DNA of 64,000 bases from Hofstenia miamia (lineage: Eukaryota; Xenacoelomorpha; Acoela; Hofsteniidae), in assembly GCA_900660155.1 (NCBI GenBank), contig CABFPE010000157.1, positions 1,020,947 through 1,084,946 on the forward strand. The letters are read 5' to 3'. Shown here in pieces: positions 52,201-62,523 of the stretch (position 1 is its first letter; each line of letters opens with the position of its first letter). The notes below the pieces were generated by a model. That model did not search any database, was not told the origin of the DNA, and saw only the letters and a list, made by a program, of their open reading frames with translations. The translations under genes and the position numbers were made by a program.

Positions 52201-55200
52201 AACCAATTACGACAGACCAGATAGGAAATATAAAGAGTTGAATCTTTAAGATTCTTAAACATAAATCTTTCAAAATACACTCAAATTGTTTTTATTTAAG
52301 TTATTAAGGACAACATGCAATGTATATATACAGTATGTATATACATACATATATATATATATATATATAAAATAAAATAATCAAATGATTGTCAAACTTT
52401 TGCTATGATTTTATAATTCTGATACAAAATATAGTAGTTTGTGTCAATGAAACGAGAAGGTTTCTTGTGCAGATGTACAAATTCCACTTGCTAAGTAAAT
52501 TAATAAACCAATGTGCTGTACAAAGAGAGTATATACTACTTAATAATATATTACTTCTATTAATTTTGATGTTGTTCATTATATAACGTTTTGTTATCAA
52601 AGGAGCAATTTCAATTATTTTGGATTTCGATATTTAGACTGTGATAATTGTTCATATTGATTTATCATACTTAAGAGCTGATTAAGATTAACGAATATTG
52701 TATTAGATTCTCTTTATAAACTATGTCAGAATTGAATTTTTACAAGCTTTGTGCAAATAATTTTAACTGTTCCATTGTTTGATTGGTTGGTACTGACAAT
52801 TAATTCACGATGTAACCTTTCTCATAACCACTTTAGTATTATAAAACGTTTTTCTATTATTTCTTCAGTCTTTCATTTAGAAATATAAGGAATATTTCAA
52901 TGACTTTGTCATTTCAGCCTGTCCAATGAATGTATTTGTGAAATTCGTTTATGAGTATTTGCCAGTGTATTTTATTCAATTCTGAACTATAATATGTTCC
53001 ATTGAACCTTTATATACAAAACAATCAACATTACTAAGTCTCCTTGTGTTTCAATCTATTTATGTACTGACTTTTGTTCGATCATAGATTTAAATATCGC
53101 CGGCTGTAACTAAAACATCTGCGGAGAGATATTATATTTTTTCACAATAATTATAATGCATTGAGTCCATGTAATCCAGATGCTAAATTGGTTCCAGGAT
53201 AATTTTATCAATAGGCTTTCAAAATTATGATTTATTTATTGTTGCAAGCGTACAATCGTGCTTTTTAATATTTTGATTTCAGCTCGTAGATACTTTCGAA
53301 ATTTGACTTTAATGACGTATTATTTAAATATAATTAACTCAATTAACTTCATTTTTTTAGAAATATGAATCTTAGTAAAATTCATATGCACACCAAGGTC
53401 GAAGCATGTATCTTAATTTGTTATGAAGATATTTCGTGAATATTTTTTATTACATGCATTATTTATTGAGAAACATGTTTGAATACATATTTATAAATGC
53501 TTTTTCGTATAGTAGCATGTATGTTATATTGGCTATATGTACTGCATATAAATAGTTGAGACTTAAGCTTTTCTATCCCGACGCCGCTTCTTGTATCTCT
53601 GAACCGCGGTGACAGTCTTGTGTATAGGATCACAATGCATGAATTTCCTTAACCTATTGATGACGACCGGCTGCTAAGGAATAAAGTTGTCAGTGTACAT
53701 ACTTTCCACATATACTCTAAAAAATTTATACTAATTTTTCATTAATGCTGTACAATATTTTCTTTGTAATATAAAGATTTAATTATGTCCTCTATTACAT
53801 TATATTTTCAAAAATATGACACTGACTACTTTACTAGCCATGCGTTGTTGAGACAAAGGAACTTTTGTAATTGACCAATTTAGGTCAAGTAAGCGAAAAA
53901 TTGAGGTAAGCATGTCAGAGAGTATTACAGACTATGAACGCAGATTATCAAAAAAAAAATATGTCACGTAACGGCTGGGATATATACTGACATAATTTTA
54001 TTTTGTCGTTTGGCTATTCATTAGAATTCTTTCAAAGATTCATATAAAAACGTCTATACTATTCTCCTTGGGATTGAAAACATATGCTAATTTTCAGTTT
54101 ATCAATTTTTACTGTATTTTGAAACTGATAAGCTGTTTTTTTCGTGTTATATGCATCCTGTTACAGTGAATATTTATTTCACTCGACGTATTGCTCTTTT
54201 GCTTATATTGAATGTATAACACAATCTTGGATGTACGTTGCTTAATCAACATCAACACTATTTTAGCTTGCATGTTTCTCTATATGCACTACGTGATACT
54301 ATTTTTATTATTAAGTAGGCTATTACTAATTTGAGTCTCATTTTTATCTGAAAATCGTTAGGTATATACCAAACCGCGAGTAATTTCAAAGATGGATGTA
54401 ATTAAATGCATAGTAATATAAATATTATTAGGCGGATGACATCAATAATTTTCCAGATGTTTGGGATCCGAAGTTAAGAATACGAAATCTCGAGGAGGTT
54501 AAATCAGGCAGAGATACGATCTGGCATACGGTAAAGCTGGGGGATGGTGATCCTGTAGTAATTTATAAGCATCATTTGAAAGGAGCCTTTTTCGAAAAAA
54601 TGGAATTAAGGGACTTTCCAAGGGATGTTCAGGTACGCTTTTTATGATGTTTGTGTGCTTGTGTATCAGCGGCTTCTGCTAGACGTTAATGACGCCTCTT
54701 TAGTAGTCAAAATATGCATAGTAGAATTACGCAACAAGTTATCAATATTCTATGCAATTTAATAGCTTAGCTTGTTTGTAAATTATAAATATATCATTAC
54801 GTTCACCTCATTTAGTTTTCATTTCTATGAAATATTTGACTTGCAAAGATATTTTTTTAAAATCACTTTTCAATAAGACATCCATGTACTATTTCAATAT
54901 ACAATGTAGCTCAAAGTATTTGCTCTTAACTTTAAACGACCACCCACAAAGTAATGTGATTCTAGAAATTTAAATATAATTTGCAAAGACGAGAAGGAAT
55001 GTGTATCCAAGCTATCGTTTGGACTAGTAGAGTATAAATTAATTCTCTGCCATTTTAGTGACTGGGAATGAATTGACGTTAGATTGTTGTTGACAACGCT
55101 TTTAGCTTACACATTGATTTTCATTGGAACCATTTTATACGTATGATAAAAAAGATATTTCCCAACTGTTTTCCCAAATTTTATTAAGTGAACTTCTCTA

Positions 55201-58200
55201 TTATGCTCTGGGGACTAATATATAGATATTTCGTCTTTGATTTCAGTTCGACTTAAAATGTTCAATGTGATATCATGGTTAAAGTATTTTAATAATCATG
55301 CCTGGCTCTTAAATATTTCTAAAAATATATCATCGGTTCTGAGAAATGACAATAATATTTTGATTTCATGGTTTGATCTTAAATTTTTCGAAATATTTAA
55401 ACTTATGTAGTGTTGCTGTTACTATTTTACGATTATAAATATAGTACTGACCTTTAACATGAGGGTGTAAAGAAATTCCTGAATATCTGAAAGCTTAAAT
55501 CGGCAAGAAGAAAGCACACACCTGGTAGTTTATTTATTGCTGTTATCATTTCATTGAATATTTGGAACTTAATCAGTAATAAACTTGCAGTTTTAATACT
55601 ATAAAACTTATTACATTGGCAGACAAAGTAATCCAAGCGTTGTTGCTGCATTTGTTTAAACGGTTCACTTTATTTGAGGAATTATGGTGGATGTCTTATA
55701 CAAAAATATAATTTTGCTTAACATCAATTTTGTATTTATGAAATAATATCAATTATATAGATTATGCGGGCTATAAAACTGCCAAGTATATTAGCTAGTT
55801 ACATATTGAGGCCCTATGAGTTTAACTACTGTATGCACTAAAACTCAGCTGTGAACTAGTTCAAAATTTTATATTTAGTTCAATTACTATTTGTTCCTAT
55901 CTTAAATGTATATGATTCAAGGTATGCCAAAGTTTCAGTTCAACAGAGTCACAGAACTTTAAGAAACTATCCAATAATTGAAAGAATGATTTTAGGGAAT
56001 AACAATGATGCCCCCGTCAGAAAATCCTGGGTACGCCCCTGTGTTCGTTACATTTTCAATAAGACTAGTTTCAAAATTTAAATTACCTATGTCAAAACCG
56101 CCATTCAAGAACAAACTTAATAGACATTATTGCCACGTGCACCCACAAATTTAATGAAATATTTTTCTAGGTGTTTTATTCATGTTTATGTCTACCTTTC
56201 TATTAGAACATTTGGAATGCATTACAGTTTATTTATCTATTTATAATTTACACTGTGCGGATTGACACGGAGTCAAAACAAACACATTTGCACAAGATTT
56301 GATTTTGTGAGAGATTCAACAATTACAAATAATTAGATCAAATTATACGCAAATACTTCATTGAATATTTCGCCATGAAACAAATGGCATTGAACTTACA
56401 GTTTGTAGTTAACATCAAAGCCAATACGTTATGAAAACAAACTTGTTATAAATTACAAGGTTCTTCTCAAGCTGATATAATTAAGAAACTCAACATTTTT
56501 TACAAATTCCGATGTTGATTAATTTTATGTTGCAATTGCGTTCTGCTTAATTTTATGAGATTCTTCTTGCAAAACCAGGAGAGCTTGTAATGAGCACTAC
56601 ATAAAACTATTGTAATATGGAGATAATATTATGATCTAAGATATATTCAGTAGTATTTACTTATCTATCTTAGGACATTACTATAACTTTGTGCTCTGCT
56701 TTATCCAAATCAGAAATCGACTTCATATCAGATCCTGACGAGCTGTCTTCTGTGGATCCTTCAACATTTCAAGACAAACAGGAATGGCAAATGTTCCAAC
56801 ATGTAGAGGTTGTACTTAACTTATTTATGAGTGATGAAAACCTGATATTAATTTGAGGTTAGCTAAATATTTCAAAAAAAACAACTATGTTAATCACATA
56901 AGAGCAAGCAAGCTTTGCTACAGTTTGTTTGAAATTGTATACTATCACTATGCAATGCACTACGTGCTACATGATAGCTAAGAACTATAAAAATACTATA
57001 TTACATAACCTTATGAGATCTATCCACCAAATTTAGATCAAATACCTCCCGTGATTTTGAAATACTAATTGTAATAAGTAACTATACTAAGTTATATTGT
57101 ACAGTATATATTATATTTTAGTAAAATACTTGTTTCCAGTGATATTTTTAATGTAAGAATTTATTGATATGCTTTTGTCGTGTGATCGAAATGGAACAAT
57201 ATTTTTATCGTTATGTAGAGCGTAAATTCTAATATTTTGAAGTTATTGAATTCTTTGTAAAAAAACAAAGTTTAAATTGATGATGGCTCCAATAAATAGG
57301 TAGAGTTAATTAAGAAAAGTAGTAGGTATTTCTCCGCCTGTATTTGATATTTAAAATATTCTTTCTCTCAGATTTATTAATCAAATGAAATAATAAATTC
57401 GATCTCCTGAAGGACAATCAATACTACTTAAGAAATTTCTCAATGTATCACTTATTCAGTCGACCTTTCGCATATCTTACGATGCAAAGTGATCTAGGCT
57501 ACGATTTCAAAGCCAAACAGTGTTCAAAGCAATTCCTCGAAATTCCAACAATTATTCATTCACGCTTTTACTGAAATTTAGACTTGTAAAACTTTGCTGA
57601 GAAATATCTATAATTAATGTCTAGATTATATTTTAAAAATTTAATGTAAATTTAGTAATTTTATCTTTATTACGGACTAATTTAAATGTCCTATGTGTTA
57701 AGCTTGGTGTTAGCTTAGTAAGGCTGACATTGTCATTATTTATAAGTTGTTGCTATTTTCTTTCTTCTGTTTATGGACATAAAATAGGTCATCAATTAAT
57801 GAATATCGATCAAATGCGTTACCACAAATGAGCCATTAATTTTTTCACTTAATGATGTTCGAGATATTAGTTTGCTAGATCAATAAAAATTTTTGTTAAT
57901 AATTTTGTAATTACTATAGCATGTATAGTGAAATTATAAAAAATAAATTCGTTTATCATGAGATTTTAGATAAATATTGTTTCACGTTAATGACCAAATT
58001 TCAATGGGAAACTCTATAACTTGTATTTTTGAGTAAATAGTCTATATCGGAAAAGACTGCGTTATAAATGGCCTTATAAAATAGCAAATCATTAATACGA
58101 ATAATATCTTAACTTATTTGTATATATTGGTAGAAACATTGTCAACGATTTGGGGCATGCCAGTAATCATATTGCATAGGCCATTCAATAAAGCTTCAAG

Positions 58201-58233
58201 GGTAGTTGTTCTGCTGTAAGGAAACGAAAATCT

Positions 58234-58264
<31 letters not shown>

Positions 58265-58797
58265 AGAGTGATTTTTAATGTTGGAATCTAAAAAATCTCT
58301 AAAAACTGCCTAATTATTGGATGGATTTTAAAGAGCAAATTATTAACAAAATCTTCAAACATGCTAGTTTTATTTGCTTACTTTTTAAATGCAAAATTTT
58401 TCATGGGCTGCCCTCCTGAATGCAAACAATTATTGGCCCAATCACACAAACTGCTCATCACTGCACTGGTGAGATCTGGTTCAATTTGCTGAATTTCTGT
58501 TTGAATGGCTCCTTTGATTTAGTATGTATTTATTGGCTTTTGAAAATAAACCCTTTTCTTTAGGTAACAATTTTTATCATTTTCATCAGTGCAGTGATGA
58601 GCAGTGCCAATTGTTGTTTTCATTCAAAAAGACAATGCATGAAAAAATAATGTATTTTAAGCGTAATATAATGTTACTAGTATTTAGGAAGAATTTTTAA
58701 TGCTTTGTTTTCGAAATCCATTTGATATTTAAGGAGTGATTAAAGATGTTTTATGCTTATCATTAGAAATCACTATGCATATAAGATCTCTTTCTCT

Positions 58798-58866
<69 letters not shown>

Positions 58867-59964
58867 TTATATATATATATAAATATACATATATATATAT
58901 ATATAAATATTACATTCTAAAATTCTGAAATTTTGATTCAACTGCATCATATAACTGATATTATATATTTTGAGGTTTCCTTCTTTGAGTTTGGTTTGCT
59001 AGCATGCATCGTATTTGGGAATGGAATTAATAGAATATCGGGGTCTGCTGGCAAATGCGTGAGGCAACTTTGATTGATNNNNNNNNNNNNNNNNNNNNNT
59101 CAACTGCATCATATAACTGATATTATATATTTTGAGGTTTCCTTCTTTGAGTTTGGTTTGCTAGCATGCATCGTATTTGGGAATGGAATTAATAGAATAT
59201 CGGGGTCTGCTGGCAAATGCGTGAGGCAACTTTGATTGATTAAGAATTTTACAATTGTTCCCGCTTTATTTAATTTAACTCATTGAATTCCAACAGTAAT
59301 TATCCAGATGCGACGTGGTTTTGCCTTTGAGTCTTTGATTCTAAAAATAGATCCTTAATTTATAGGAATTAGAAATTAATTAAATGTATTGTGACCCATT
59401 TAAGTATTCTTTCATAAGAAGGAAATTTACGCCTACAACTATGAAAGAGAAGAAGTAAGCAGCCTACACAGAGGTACTATTTCATGCCTTGGCGTCCTTC
59501 ATGGATATTGTGTCAATTTTATTAAAAATATATCATCCATATGCGTATAATTTGCAATGTTTGCTTCAATACATTATGAGTTGATTGGCGGTTTTATTAA
59601 GAAACATTTCCTTTCAACTACTTGAATATGAAAGCTTTCAATTGGTTTTGGGATCAAAGTACTGTAAACTGTGTGTCACTTTAAATGTCATACAGATGTG
59701 TACGAAATTAATTACAAGATTTAAATTTAGCTTTTCAGTACAATCATGTTTTTTCTCTTCAGTGGATACTTTTAAACAGTATTCATAACAAGACGTATGT
59801 ATTTGAACAAAATAATTTTGTTAGATTGGACAATTTACTTGTAGACTTTAAATAACAAAACCATTTGTTGTTAGGGTTGTAAGATTGGGTGCTTTTGATT
59901 AATATTTGCAATGATCTGAATTTTGCAGCATTAATCAAGATGATTTGAATGATAGACGTTATAA

Positions 59965-59999
<35 letters not shown>

Positions 60000-62453
60000 N
60001 ATGTGATCAATAATTTCTAATTGAATTCACATTCCTCTGAGTAAATCATTGTTTCTTGCTTTAGAGCATTGGTCCTCAAACTTTCCTGGACTGCTAACCC
60101 TCAGTTCCATTTCCAATATGGAGTGATTAACTTAATAAAATATTTTTTCTATCATAAACAATCTGAATTTAAAATTTGAAATATAACATAATAATTCAGT
60201 GAAACAATTCACAATCAAAGAGATAATTACTTTTTAGTACATAATTTCGGTTAATTTAGTAAGATTATTAGAAATCATATTTGAGTTGAATAATATCACA
60301 ATACAGACAATTTTAATATAAAAAAATTGAAATTTTAGTAAAAATTGTTATATTTCAAAAATTTTGGTCAAAAAATGTTATTTTGAAATGTTCTACTTCT
60401 TGTAAATAGCAAATTTAATATATATATATATATATTCATTTTTAGCATAGACGCTAAGAAAAGGATAGACCGGTTTCGTTTATATAAAACATCATCAGTA
60501 CAAATATGCGGTAAAAAACTAAATATATTTACAATAGACTACACTTTATATATTTTAATATTGCATGCTCTTAAAATAAGTTCAATGATATCATGCTTAG
60601 TTGTTTATTCAATAATTGATCTTTGTTTGATTGTTTAATTATTAATGCTTCTCCTATTTTATGATGTTCTGATCTTAGTCGGATGTAAAAATTTTCTTCT
60701 CTTAGTTGATGTTTGTGCATAAAAATTTCAGATTTTAGGTGCCCATTCATATGTTCCTTAATTCTTGTACCCAGATGTCGCTTTGTTTCCCCGACGTATG
60801 ATTTTTCACAATCATCACATTTATATATATAAACTNTAATTGATCTTTGTTTGATTGTTTAATTATTAATGCTTCTCCTATTTTATGATGTTCTGATCTT
60901 AGTCGGATGTAAAAATTTTCTTCTCTTAGTTGATGTTTGTGCATAAAAATTTCAGATTTTAGGTGCCCATTCATATGTTCCTTAATTCTTGTACCCAGAT
61001 GTCGCTTTGTTTCCCCGACGTATGATTTTTCACAATCATCACATTTATATATATAAACTAAGGAGGAAACTAAACTTTTTGGGATTTGATCTTTATTTAG
61101 AACCATATCTTTTGTTTTATATGATGTCAATATTGGAATGATCTTTGTTCTTTTTAATTTTGTATTCATTATTCTAATTTTTTTTAAAATTTTTTACTTG
61201 GTTTTCTATATAGGGAAGCTTTAAATAAACATATGGAAAACAAAGTAAAAAATTTAAAGAAAAAAATTAGAATAATGAATACACTTATGACATTGATATT
61301 TATAAACAATAGAAGAGCGTCGAGACATTAGAATAGGATCTTTGTTTGAAAAGATGTTGTTGGTATTGAATGATTGAAAAACAGGCTTGATTTGAGTTGA
61401 AGTGAATTTCTTGTTGGGATTTTTTACTGAGGCTTCGAGATTTTTTGAAAGACTAGCAATATAGGGAACTTTCTAATAAATTGACTTTTTTTCACAAAGT
61501 GCAGCTTGAGGGGTTGGATTAAGGGCAGCATTAGATGATCGACGGAGAACATTATCAGGATAACCATTTTGGCGGAGATTTTGAAAGATTGTATCAAAAG
61601 CTTCAGTTACTTTTTGATAAGAAGATGATAGGCGGACAGCTCGAGAAAATAAGTTACGAGGAGATAGATAACTTATATTTTTCAGAACAGTAGAAATTGA
61701 AGGGGATATATAACCCAGTGTTTGAGGGTTTGATGTAGAGAGAAGTTTCACACGAAGAGGAAGCTCGATGAAGAATTTGTTCAGTTAGGTGTCCNTAATT
61801 TTGTATTCATTATTCTAATTTTTTTTAAAATTTTTTACTTGGTTTTCTATATAGGGAAGCTTTAAATAAACATATGGAAAACAAAGTAAAAAATTTAAAG
61901 AAAAAAATTAGAATAATGAATACACTTATGACATTGATATTTATAAACAATAGAAGAGCGTCGAGACATTAGAATAGGATCTTTGTTTGAAAAGATGTTG
62001 TTGGTATTGAATGATTGAAAAACAGGCTTGATTTGAGTTGAAGTGAATTTCTTGTTGGGATTTTTTACTGAGGCTTCGAGATTTTTTGAAAGACTAGCAA
62101 TATAGGGAACTTTCTAATAAATTGACTTTTTTTCACAAAGTGCAGCTTGAGGGGTTGGATTAAGGGCAGCATTAGATGATCGACGGAGAACATTATCAGG
62201 ATAACCATTTTGGCGGAGATTTTGAAAGATTGTATCAAAAGCTTCAGTTACTTTTTGATAAGAAGATGATAGGCGGACAGCTCGAGAAAATAAGTTACGA
62301 GGAGATAGATAACTTATATTTTTCAGAACAGTAGAAATTGAAGGGGATATATAACCCAGTGTTTGAGGGTTTGATGTAGAGAGAAGTTTCACACGAAGAG
62401 GAAGCTCGATGAAGAATTTGTTCAGTTAGGTGTCCGAAAACTTTTGATCACTA

Positions 62454-62523
<70 letters not shown>

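Larger units (their letters stand above)
60436..61230 (-). mobile_element. Penelope-like element copy B: linker, GIY-YIG endonuclease and 3' tail
   Basis: Minus-strand codons read the PLE linker (MVLNKDQIPKSLV) and the GIY-YIG start (SLVYIYKCDDC then KSYVGETKRHLGTRIKEHMN). The C-terminal part of the domain follows (HKIGEALIIK). The endonuclease nicks DNA for retroelement insertion. A 3' tail follows to about 60440 with a hammerhead-like motif, and a short TA run (60419-60435) ends it. A 223 bp stretch is doubled across N 60836. At its 5' limit the sequence folds back on itself (see 61162-61282). Truncated fossil. Confidence 0.8.
61155..62435. repeat. 640 bp exact direct repeat across a single N
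   Basis: 61155-61794 equals 61796-62435. The N at 61795 lies exactly at the join. Probably an unmerged overlap. Confidence 0.95.

Noticed and set aside
53575-53690. GC-richer patch as an extra exon or SINE
   Set aside because: Exons 1 and 2 of the receptor already join in phase 0, and no A/B-box pair was found.
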